Of a stretch of 10,081 nucleotides of DNA, positions 4,772 to 10,081 are shown piece after piece. A program made the translations under genes and the position numbers. The DNA comes from Lachnospiraceae bacterium (GTDB taxonomy: Bacteria; Bacillota; Clostridia; Lachnospirales; Lachnospiraceae): NCBI GenBank assembly GCA_900770535.1, contig CAAHDV010000046.1:1-10081 (forward strand), read 5' to 3'. Under the pieces are notes generated by a model. The model made no database searches, was not told the DNA's origin, and was given only the letters and a program-made list of their open reading frames with translations. Each line of letters begins with the position of its first letter. The first letter of the stretch is position 1.

Positions 4772-6721
4772 ATGAAACCACATTTCAATTCTGAACAGAT
4801 CGTGAAACGCATTGCGGATTCCATGATCCGTTATAAAAGCAAATGGGCGGCTGCTGGAATGGCGCTGGTTCTGGGTGGCGGGAGCATTGGTGTTTCTTTT
4901 CTGTATCATCCTGCTATAAAAGCCGCTGGGCCGGAGCAGGATTCCGAAGCAGAAGAAACCACTGCAGCCGCAACCACGACCGCAGCTACAGAGGCAGAGA
5001 CCGAAAGTGCCTGGGTTCCCACGCTGGATGAGTTAAACCTGGCACACTATTTTCCGGAAGGTGAAGAAGATACGGACATCACCAAAAGCCTGGCTGGACA
5101 CGTATTCCATGAGCTGATGACCCGGGATGCCAACTGGTCCAGCGCCATTTACAGCTATTCCGATGTAACACCGGTAGATATGGCAGCAAAGCTCGGCGTT
5201 TCCAGAGACCGGATTCTGGGGAAATATAACCCGGAAGACAAAAGCCACCAGAAGGAGAACCCTTCTACCTGGACCATTGGCAGCTTCCGCAACGTAAAGA
5301 TTCAGGCGGTAGACGGAGACGGCCATGCCGTTTCTCCCTATTCCAATGTGCCACAGATCATGTCAATGGCCAATGTCTATACCTATTATCATAATCCGGA
5401 GGACAGCGACGCGTTCCTGTCCTATGCAAAAGCCCTGTGGGAGGCCTCCCATTCCTACACCATGTCCATCAGTGATGTGTATTACTGTTCCGGATGTGTC
5501 GGAAAAGACGCGGAAGAGCTGGAAAAAAAGGCTTTGATGGAAGAAGCCGAGGCAGAAAAAGAAAATCCGGATCTGGAGCGCCCATATGAAGAAATTTCCG
5601 GCGAAGAAGACGCAGGGGACGGACAGTCAGCATCGGCTGAAACGCAGACCAGCGTGATTACGGCAGGACTCAGCACCTCAGAGAAAAAAGCAAAAGAAGC
5701 GAGCCGGGCCGAGAGCATCGCAGCGGAAACTGAGACGGAGACGGAGACGGTTCCGGAGTCTACCAGCGGCGTGATCACGGCGCCATCCAGGCAGAAAGCA
5801 GCGTCTCCTTCTAACGCGGAGGAGTCGGCAGCTGTTCAGGACGCAGCAGATGCCGGACAGGCCGTTTCAGAATCCGGAGAACCGGCATCCGAAACTGCGG
5901 AATTGAACATAGAAACATCCGCAGAAACAGAACCGCAAAAAGAAGGAAGTAGTGAAGCAGAAACTTCCGCAGCCGAAGAACAGAAGAGCAGTGGTTTAAG
6001 CTGCCCGGGCCATGTGGACCTGACCATTACCATGAAAATCGGCGGCCTGAATGAGGGTGCCGGTCTGTTTGCCCTGGACGCGGTAGGAAATGATGCAAGT
6101 AAATACAGCGAGAGCGCCTGGCAGGGCTGGACAGAGGAAAACCGCGCGGCGGCCATTTCCCTGGCATCCGAAGACTGGTATCAGAAATATGGTCTCAGCG
6201 TATCCTCCATTTCCACCGGAACACCACTGAGCGCGGAAGAAATTGAAACCTATCTGGATGAGCTTCCGTCCGATATCTCAGACACCAGAAAAGAGCTTCT
6301 GCGGTTTGCGTTAAATTCCGTGGGCAAGGTACCTTATTACTGGGGTGGAAAGCCCTCCGCGAAAAATTACGAAGGCAATCATTTTGGAACGTTAATGCCG
6401 CCGGATGTAGACGGACGTACGTTAAAAGGACTGGACTGTTCCGGATGGATCAGCTGGGTATACTGGTCTGTGACCGGAACCCATCTTCCCTATGAGGGAA
6501 CCAGCGGCCTGGCGGCCCTTGGAAAACGTATCAGCCGGGAGGACCTGCAGCCGGGAGATATCCTGATCCGTACCGGAGCAGATTCTCATGTGGTCATGTT
6601 CCTGGGTTGGACCTCCGATGGAAGAATCCGCTGTGTGCATGAAACCAGTGGTTCCATCAATAACGTTACCGTTGGAACACGCAATGCCGGATGGCCTTAT
6701 TACCGCCGTCTGATTGATTAA
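4772..6721 (+). CDS. Membrane-anchored NlpC/P60 peptidoglycan endopeptidase with a long disordered insert
   Basis: A 649-aa protein likely to cut stem peptides of peptidoglycan outside the cell. Residues 1-24 are basic and cytoplasmic, 25-45 form one hydrophobic segment (signal anchor), and 55-80 are Glu/Thr/Ala-rich. A folded but unrecognised region spans about 83-245 and ends in C-S-G-C (Cys239, Cys242). A Ser/Glu/Thr/Ala-rich disordered stretch covers about 250-405, followed by C-P-G-H (Cys411, His414). The C-terminal NlpC/P60 domain (about 515-649) has D-C-S-G-W with catalytic Cys556, S-H-V-V-M-F-L-G with His606 and V-H-E-T-S-G with His623. ATG 4772 is preferred because a GTG at 4712 lies inside the promoter; its ribosome site is weak. 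The LCP gene follows after 40 bases and is probably co-transcribed. Substrate bond and partner are not visible from the sequence. Confidence 0.87.
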   Translation: MKPHFNSEQIVKRIADSMIRYKSKWAAAGMALVLGGGSIGVSFLYHPAIKAAGPEQDSEAEETTAAATTTAATEAETESAWVPTLDELNLAHYFPEGEEDTDITKSLAGHVFHELMTRDANWSSAIYSYSDVTPVDMAAKLGVSRDRILGKYNPEDKSHQKENPSTWTIGSFRNVKIQAVDGDGHAVSPYSNVPQIMSMANVYTYYHNPEDSDAFLSYAKALWEASHSYTMSISDVYYCSGCVGKDAEELEKKALMEEAEAEKENPDLERPYEEISGEEDAGDGQSASAETQTSVITAGLSTSEKKAKEASRAESIAAETETETETVPESTSGVITAPSRQKAASPSNAEESAAVQDAADAGQAVSESGEPASETAELNIETSAETEPQKEGSSEAETSAAEEQKSSGLSCPGHVDLTITMKIGGLNEGAGLFALDAVGNDASKYSESAWQGWTEENRAAAISLASEDWYQKYGLSVSSISTGTPLSAEEIETYLDELPSDISDTRKELLRFALNSVGKVPYYWGGKPSAKNYEGNHFGTLMPPDVDGRTLKGLDCSGWISWVYWSVTGTHLPYEGTSGLAALGKRISREDLQPGDILIRTGADSHVVMFLGWTSDGRIRCVHETSGSINNVTVGTRNAGWPYYRRLID

Positions 6722-6729
6722 ATATGACC

Positions 6730-6746
6730 GGCCGGAGCTTCCGGCC
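6730..6746 (+). other. GC-rich hairpin just before the LCP ribosome binding site
   Basis: GGCCGGA (6730-6736), a GCT loop and TCCGGCC (6740-6746) form a 7-bp stem of almost pure G-C pairs. It fills most of the 40-base gap between the NlpC/P60 stop and the LCP TTG start, and ends directly at the Shine-Dalgarno. No U-run follows, so it is more likely a translation or mRNA-stability element than a terminator. Confidence 0.6.
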
Positions 6747-6755
6747 AGAGAGGAG
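6747..6755 (+). promoter_or_regulatory. Ribosome binding site that selects a TTG start for the LCP gene
   Basis: AGAGAGGAG ends 6 bases before TTG 6762. The alternative in-frame TTG 6714 overlaps the upstream gene and has no such site. An ATG at 6757 runs into a stop after two codons. Confidence 0.75.
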
Positions 6756-6761
6756 TATGGT

Positions 6762-8495
6762 TTGAATTACAGAGAGGAGCCATTTGAGGGAGACGAGCTG
6801 GACCGCATGCGCGCAAGGCAGCAGCGAAAAAAACAGGGCGCACCGTCCGGCAGAAGCAGTCGGCGCAGTACTCCGGATTCCGTGCCAGAGCGCCGCAGTT
6901 ACAGCCGCACACCGGATGCGCCATACGAGGATCCAGATGAGTTAAGCCCGGACCAAATTGAAGAACTGGATCTGGATGATTACGATACTTATGAAAACGC
7001 GCTGGAGCAGGAATTAAACCGCACCATCGCGCAAAGCGAAAAAGAGCAGGGATATTCCAAGGGGAGGAACCGCCAGAGCGATATGAGACAGGACCGTGCC
7101 GCTTACGCTTACGAAAGACCTCACAGAAAGCGCCGAAAGAAAAAAACCTTCGGAAAGATCCTGATTCTGGTAGTCTGCCTGTTTGCAGGATTGTTTTTCT
7201 ACCGCCATTTCCGGGATAATGGTTACTGGACCATTGCTGTGTTTGGTGTGGATTCCCGGGACGGCAATCTGGGAAAAGGCGCGCTTTCTGATGTAGAAAT
7301 GTTAGCCAGCATCAACAAGAAAACCGGTGAGATCCGACTGGTGTCTGTATTCCGCGACAGCTACCTGCGGATCTCCGACAAAGAAGACAATTACGACAAA
7401 ATCAATGAGGCTTATTTCCTGGGTGGTCATGAACAGGCCGTACATGCGCTGGAAAGTAACCTGAACCTGAAAATCGATGATTATGCTACGTTTAACTGGA
7501 AAGCGGTCGTCGATGCCATTAACGTTCTTGGCGGCGTGGATATGGAAATCAGCGACAAAGAATTTGCCTACATCAATTCCTTTATCACAGAAACCGTAAA
7601 TTCCACCGGAGTCGGTTCCTATCAGCTGGAACACAGCGGCATGAACCATTTGGATGGCGTGCAGGCTGTGGCTTACGCGAGACTGCGTCTCATGGATACC
7701 GACTTTAACCGGACGGAACGCCAGCGCAAGGTACTCGGACAGGCGATGGAAAAGGCAAAATCAGCAGATTTTAAAACCTTAAAGACCCTGGTAGGCGCGG
7801 TTTACCCGCAGATTTCTACCAGCATCGGAGTCGATGATGTTCTCACCATGGCAAAGGGCGCCAGAAAGTATTATATTGGGCAGACTTCCGGATTCCCGTT
7901 CTCTCATCAGGAGATGAAGATCGGCAAGAAGTCCTGCGTAATTCCAACCACGCTGGAGAGCAATGTGGTACAGCTCCATACCTTCTTATATGACCAGGAG
8001 CAGTATGACGCACCGTCCTCCGTAAAGGAAATCAGCAATTACATTGCCCAGAAAACCGGCCTTGGAGAGCCTGGCAAGGATACGGAATCTGGCAAGAATG
8101 TCGGCGCGGAAGGCAATAATGGTGGAGGACAGACCGGAGGAAAGGCAGAACAGCCTGCTCCGGCCCAGACCGAACCGGCTGCGGAAGAAAGCAGCGCATC
8201 TGTGGAGGAGTCTTCCGAAACAGAAGAGGAGACCATCGAAAGCTCTGCAGCAGAAGAAACCGAGGAAACCGAAACCTCCTCCGGCGTCATCAGTGCGCCG
8301 CAGGACCACCCGGGTTCCACTGAGACAACCGCTTCCGATCACACCAGTGCCGGGCCGGGACCGTCTGCAGGGCCAGGATCTTCCAATGGACCGGGCACCT
8401 CAAATGCTCCGACCGCGGCGGAAACCAACGCGGCCTTAGAGGCACCGGGACAGAATTCCGGCAGTGGGGCAGAAGAAGCCGGACCGGGAGTATAA
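6762..8495 (+). CDS. LytR-CpsA-Psr (LCP) family cell-wall polymer transferase
   Basis: LCP proteins transfer undecaprenyl-linked glycopolymers (teichoic acids, capsule) onto peptidoglycan at the outer membrane face. The 577-aa product has a charged cytoplasmic tail of about 130 residues ending in H-R-K-R-R-K-K-K, and one membrane helix at about 131-147. The LCP domain covers about 154-335: F-G-V-D-S-R-D-G with Asp164, S-V-F-R-D-S-Y with Arg198, K-I-N-E-A-Y at 213-218, and L-D-G-V-Q-A-V-A-Y-A-R at 297-307. The basic/acidic cluster D-T-D-F-N-R-T-E-R-Q-R at 312-322 completes it. A less conserved region runs to about 430. Residues 436-577 are low complexity: Gly/Gln, then Ser/Glu, then three AGPGPS-like hexapeptides. 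TTG 6762 is chosen by its Shine-Dalgarno. It is probably in an operon with the NlpC/P60 gene; no clear terminator follows. The exact polymer is unknown. Confidence 0.92.
   Translation: MNYREEPFEGDELDRMRARQQRKKQGAPSGRSSRRSTPDSVPERRSYSRTPDAPYEDPDELSPDQIEELDLDDYDTYENALEQELNRTIAQSEKEQGYSKGRNRQSDMRQDRAAYAYERPHRKRRKKKTFGKILILVVCLFAGLFFYRHFRDNGYWTIAVFGVDSRDGNLGKGALSDVEMLASINKKTGEIRLVSVFRDSYLRISDKEDNYDKINEAYFLGGHEQAVHALESNLNLKIDDYATFNWKAVVDAINVLGGVDMEISDKEFAYINSFITETVNSTGVGSYQLEHSGMNHLDGVQAVAYARLRLMDTDFNRTERQRKVLGQAMEKAKSADFKTLKTLVGAVYPQISTSIGVDDVLTMAKGARKYYIGQTSGFPFSHQEMKIGKKSCVIPTTLESNVVQLHTFLYDQEQYDAPSSVKEISNYIAQKTGLGEPGKDTESGKNVGAEGNNGGGQTGGKAEQPAPAQTEPAAEESSASVEESSETEEETIESSAAEETEETETSSGVISAPQDHPGSTETTASDHTSAGPGPSAGPGSSNGPGTSNAPTAAETNAALEAPGQNSGSGAEEAGPGV
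8349..8402 (+). repeat. Three 18-bp tandem repeats coding (A/N)GPG(P/S/T)S
   Basis: Units 8349-8366, 8367-8384 and 8385-8402 encode A-G-P-G-P-S, A-G-P-G-S-S and N-G-P-G-T-S, followed by a partial N-A-P. The DNA copies have drifted but stay in register. They lie in the extracellular C-terminal tail of the LCP protein. Confidence 0.8.
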
Positions 8496-8583
8496 AAACA
8501 GTGTCCGTCATAATATACAGAAATCTGCTCATTGGCCATTCATCTTTGTAGAATGAGACAAAATTCAAAAAAATGGCAAAAAA

Positions 8584-8617
8584 CTATTATACAAAATAAA
8601 ATTTTCCGCTATAATAG
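8584..8617 (+). promoter_or_regulatory. Promoter of the DUF2798 leader with bracketing inverted repeat
   Basis: The -35 TATACA (8588-8593), a 16-base spacer and -10 TATAAT (8610-8615) predict a start near 8622. CTATTATA (8584-8591) and TATAATAG (8610-8617) form a perfect 8-bp inverted repeat that overlaps both hexamers. GCTATAATAGC (8608-8618) is itself a small dyad. This is a good place for a repressor, for example the TetR protein encoded downstream. Confidence 0.6.
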
Positions 8618-8621
8618 CACC

Positions 8622-8831
8622 TCGGTAACAATCATACATCATACAGTTTTATGAGAACGCAGTGAGATGCACACCGGAAATCTGCAAGCAGCAGGTTCCC
8701 GATATCTGAAATCAGAATGCAGTGGAGTCGCAACGAGTTTGACGGCTTCGCTGCATTTTTTATTTTCTGCGAAGCTCCCACAATTTTCGCAAAAATACTG
8801 TGTTCCCAGACAATCAAGGAGGAAATTACTT
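8622..8831 (+). promoter_or_regulatory. Structured 5' leader of the DUF2798 gene: candidate attenuator or riboswitch
   Basis: Between the promoter and the AAGGAGG ribosome site lies a leader of about 210 bases. It holds a bulged stem (8676-8685 with 8691-8699), a small TCTGA/TCAGA stem (8705-8709 with 8712-8716) and then a full intrinsic terminator (8716-8761). The decade GAACGCAGTG (8655-8664) recurs as GAATGCAGTG (8715-8724), the left arm of the terminator. GCTTCGC (8745-8751) in the right arm can also pair with GCGAAGC (8769-8775). It matches no riboswitch class that I recognise. A free small RNA ending at the terminator is an alternative. Confidence 0.5.
8716..8766 (+). terminator. Intrinsic terminator inside the DUF2798 leader
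   Basis: AATGCAGTGGAGTCG (8716-8730) pairs with CGGCTTCGCTGCATT (8743-8757) over 15 positions with three G-U wobbles and a 12-base loop. TTTT, A, TTTT follows. It is the strongest terminator in the window and lies upstream of its gene, between promoter and ribosome site. Confidence 0.85.
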
Positions 8832-9290
8832 ATGCCAAAATCTTTGAAACAGGAAATCATTTACGGGATCATGATGGTCTTTGCCATGGTTTATCCCATG
8901 GTCTGCTACAACGTAACGCTGAATGTCGGTGGCATGCAGAATTTTATTTTCGCTGCAGCCCTTCATGAGCTTCCGATCATGTGCCCGCTGGCCTTTTTAT
9001 TTGACTTTTTCGTAGTCGGACCGATTGCAAAAAAAATCACTTTCCGCATCTTCAATCCGGCAGAAGACAAGATCATTTTTGTGATCCTGATGATGTCCGT
9101 TCTGTCCGTATGGATGATGTGCCCATACATGAGCCTGGTCGCAACCATTTTATTTAAGAATGACCTGCAGCCGGAATTCTTCAGCATCTGGATTTCTACC
9201 ACAGTTAAAAACTTCCCGATGGCGTTCTTCTGGCAGTTGTTCGCGGCCGGTCCGCTGGTTCGCTTTATTTTTGGAAAGATGTTCAAATGA
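8832..9290 (+). CDS. Small four-helix membrane protein, two DUF2798-like halves
   Basis: A 152-aa, strongly hydrophobic protein with predicted membrane segments at about 10-27, 44-66, 80-105 and 125-147. The two halves resemble each other. The first ends L-A-F-L-F-D-F-F-V-V-G-P-I-A-K-K (about 53-68); the second ends M-A-F-F-W-Q-L-F-A-A-G-P-L-V-R (about 130-144). A G-P-(I/L)-(A/V)-(K/R) end after a helix, with N-F-P-M-A before it, is how I recall the DUF2798 family; the function of that family is unknown. ATG 8832 has a textbook AAGGAGG (8816-8822). The frame is open upstream to 8667, but that part lies in the structured leader and carries the terminator, so it is not taken as coding. A TetR regulator follows, suggesting local control by a small molecule. 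Confidence 0.8.
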   Translation: MPKSLKQEIIYGIMMVFAMVYPMVCYNVTLNVGGMQNFIFAAALHELPIMCPLAFLFDFFVVGPIAKKITFRIFNPAEDKIIFVILMMSVLSVWMMCPYMSLVATILFKNDLQPEFFSIWISTTVKNFPMAFFWQLFAAGPLVRFIFGKMFK

Positions 9291-9341
9291 TTCCTGTCGA
9301 CTGGAATGCCGATACAACCCTTCATCATTTTCTGATGGTAT

Positions 9342-9377
9342 TTGAAACTCTTGCACTTTCATGCTAAAATAATGAAA
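9342..9377 (+). promoter_or_regulatory. Promoter of the tetR-like gene with candidate operator
   Basis: TTGAAA (9342-9347), a 17-base spacer and TAAAAT (9365-9370) with an extended TGC before it. TTTCAT (9357-9362) and ATGAAA (9372-9377) form an inverted repeat around the -10, suited to autorepression. The predicted start near 9377 makes the ATG at 9372 unlikely as a start codon. Confidence 0.65.
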
Positions 9378-9398
9378 AAAGCAAAGGACAAATTATAC

Positions 9399-10016
9399 AT
9401 GCGGACCAAGGACGAATTCAACGAACAGAAGCAGCGGCAGCAGCTCTTAAATGCAGCCTGGAAGCTGTTTTATCAGAACGGGTATCAGAATACTACCATG
9501 GAAGATATTCTAAAGGAAGCACACTGCTCGAAGGGCAGGTTCTATTATTACTTTCATGCCAAGGCAGAACTTCTGGATTCCATGTATGAGCTGTTCGATG
9601 AAAAATATGAGGAGTTTTACCGGAGCATTGACAAAACATTAGGAAGCTTCGAACAGCTGTTGCTCCTAAACCGCTTTATGTTCGATTTTATGAGCCGCCA
9701 GATCGGAAGGGAGCTGCTTACCAGTCTTTACATCAGCCAGCTCTCCGGTACTACCGGAATCCGTTTCTGGGGTGAGCAGCGTTCCTTTGTAAAAATTATT
9801 CTGGAGATTGTAAAATGCGGGCAGGAGCGGGGCGAAATCCGGACCGATCTTGACTGTCATACGCTTGCTGCTGATATTGTCGCGGAGGAGCGCAGCCAGC
9901 TGATTTCCTGGTGCCTGGCAGACGGCACTTATGACCTTGCTGCAGTGAGCATCACGAAGCTGGAGCGTTCCTACATTGGATATTCTTCTCAATATGAAGT
10001 GAAGAAAGAACAATAA
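9399..10016 (+). CDS. TetR/AcrR-family transcriptional regulator
   Basis: A 205-aa protein of normal TetR length. The N-terminal DNA-binding domain (about 10-60) reads Q-Q-L-L-N-A-A-W-K-L-F-Y-Q-N-G-Y, then T-T-M-E-D-I-L-K-E-A-H-C-S-K-G-R-F-Y-Y-Y-F. This is the typical helix-turn-helix with the K-G-x-x-Y-Y-Y-F recognition end. The C-terminal ligand and dimer domain (about 65-205) is helical and not assignable. ATG 9399 is chosen because AAAGGA (9383-9388) lies 10 bases before it and because the ATG at 9372 and TTG at 9342 fall inside the promoter. It lies 108 bases behind the DUF2798 gene on the same strand but has its own promoter. It probably represses itself and the DUF2798 gene; the ligand is unknown. 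Confidence 0.93.
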   Translation: MRTKDEFNEQKQRQQLLNAAWKLFYQNGYQNTTMEDILKEAHCSKGRFYYYFHAKAELLDSMYELFDEKYEEFYRSIDKTLGSFEQLLLLNRFMFDFMSRQIGRELLTSLYISQLSGTTGIRFWGEQRSFVKIILEIVKCGQERGEIRTDLDCHTLAADIVAEERSQLISWCLADGTYDLAAVSITKLERSYIGYSSQYEVKKEQ

Positions 10017-10020
10017 TAAG

Positions 10021-10046
10021 AAAACGAGCATTTTTTAATCGTTTTT
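10021..10046 (+). terminator. Weak hairpin after the tetR-like gene
   Basis: AAAACGA (10021-10027) pairs with TCGTTTT (10039-10045) around an 11-base loop that includes six T. The stem is A-T rich and the T-run is part of the stem, so it is a weak terminator candidate. The last bases contain TTGACT (10054-10059), possibly a -35 element of a gene beyond the edge. Confidence 0.35.
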
Positions 10047-10081
10047 ACCGTATTTGACTTTATTTTAGAAGGTGCAGAGAT

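Noticed and set aside
8528..8557. Hairpin CTCATT/AATGAG after the LCP gene as its terminator
   Set aside because: Six weak pairs with an 18-base loop, and followed by A-rich rather than U-rich sequence. No convincing LCP terminator was found.
8717..8735. TGGAGTCGC in the terminator stem looks a little like the T-box antiterminator bulge
   Set aside because: It matches the T-box consensus UGGNACCRCG at only about 7 of 10 positions. The leader is too short for a normal Stem I, and a DUF2798 gene is not a T-box target.
8667..8831. Open frame continuing 55 codons upstream of the DUF2798 start
   Set aside because: It runs straight through the terminator hairpin and its T-run, its ATG at 8667 has no good ribosome site, and the ATG at 8832 has a perfect one. 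The open frame is probably chance.
10078..10081. AGAT at the right edge as the start of a reverse adapter
   Set aside because: Four bases match by chance too easily. Unlike the left end, this is not enough to call adapter.
1..10081. Search for CRISPR arrays, insertion sequences, tRNA or rRNA genes and phage genes
   Set aside because: No regular direct repeats, transposase or integrase motifs, tRNA-like folds or rRNA sequence were seen on either strand.

Overview
The window looks like one contig from a low-to-mid GC Gram-positive of the class Clostridia, most likely a gut Lachnospiraceae. This rests on the gene order obg-yhbY-nadD-yqeK-rsfS, strong AGGAGG-type ribosome binding sites, a glmS ribozyme ahead of glmS, and the LCP and NlpC/P60 cell-wall proteins with long Ser/Glu-rich tails. 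Species cannot be named from the sequence alone. The first 18 bases are not genomic: they are the 3' end of the Illumina TruSeq read-1 adapter, so the left edge is an assembly end.

Region 1 (19-2322, + strand) is a compact housekeeping operon for ribosome assembly and NAD synthesis: the 3' end of obg (ribosome-assembly GTPase), yhbY (CRM-domain pre-50S binding protein), nadD (nicotinate-nucleotide adenylyltransferase), yqeK (HD-domain diadenosine tetraphosphatase) and rsfS (ribosome silencing factor). nadD and yqeK overlap by 4 bases. Region 2 (2323-2463) separates convergent genes and holds a perfect 24-bp palindrome and a long bidirectional terminator-like hairpin. Region 3 (2464-4652, - strand) is glmS (glucosamine-6-phosphate synthase), its glmS ribozyme (about 4401-4575, cleavage between 4572 and 4571) and a near-consensus sigma-A promoter (4624-4652). 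High GlcN6P therefore switches glmS off through self-cleavage of the leader.

Region 4 (4716-8495, + strand) is a two-gene cell-envelope unit. The first gene encodes a membrane-anchored NlpC/P60 peptidoglycan endopeptidase of 649 aa. The second encodes a LytR-CpsA-Psr (LCP) transferase of 577 aa, translated from a TTG start just behind a GC-rich hairpin. Both have long disordered Ser/Glu/Thr-rich extracellular segments and share a small GVI(T/S)AP motif. Together with glmS this makes the centre of the window an envelope-building neighbourhood: amino-sugar precursor, wall-polymer attachment, wall remodelling.

Region 5 (8496-10081, + strand) starts with a leader that has its own promoter and a strong intrinsic terminator before the gene, so it is a candidate attenuator or riboswitch. 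It is followed by a four-helix membrane protein with two DUF2798-like halves and by a TetR-family regulator with its own promoter. Inverted repeats bracket the promoters of both genes and are candidate TetR operators. Most of the window is ordinary core genome. The least explained parts are the attenuator-like leader of the DUF2798/TetR pair, and the NlpC/P60 protein, whose putative Cys-rich domain is split by a large disordered insert.
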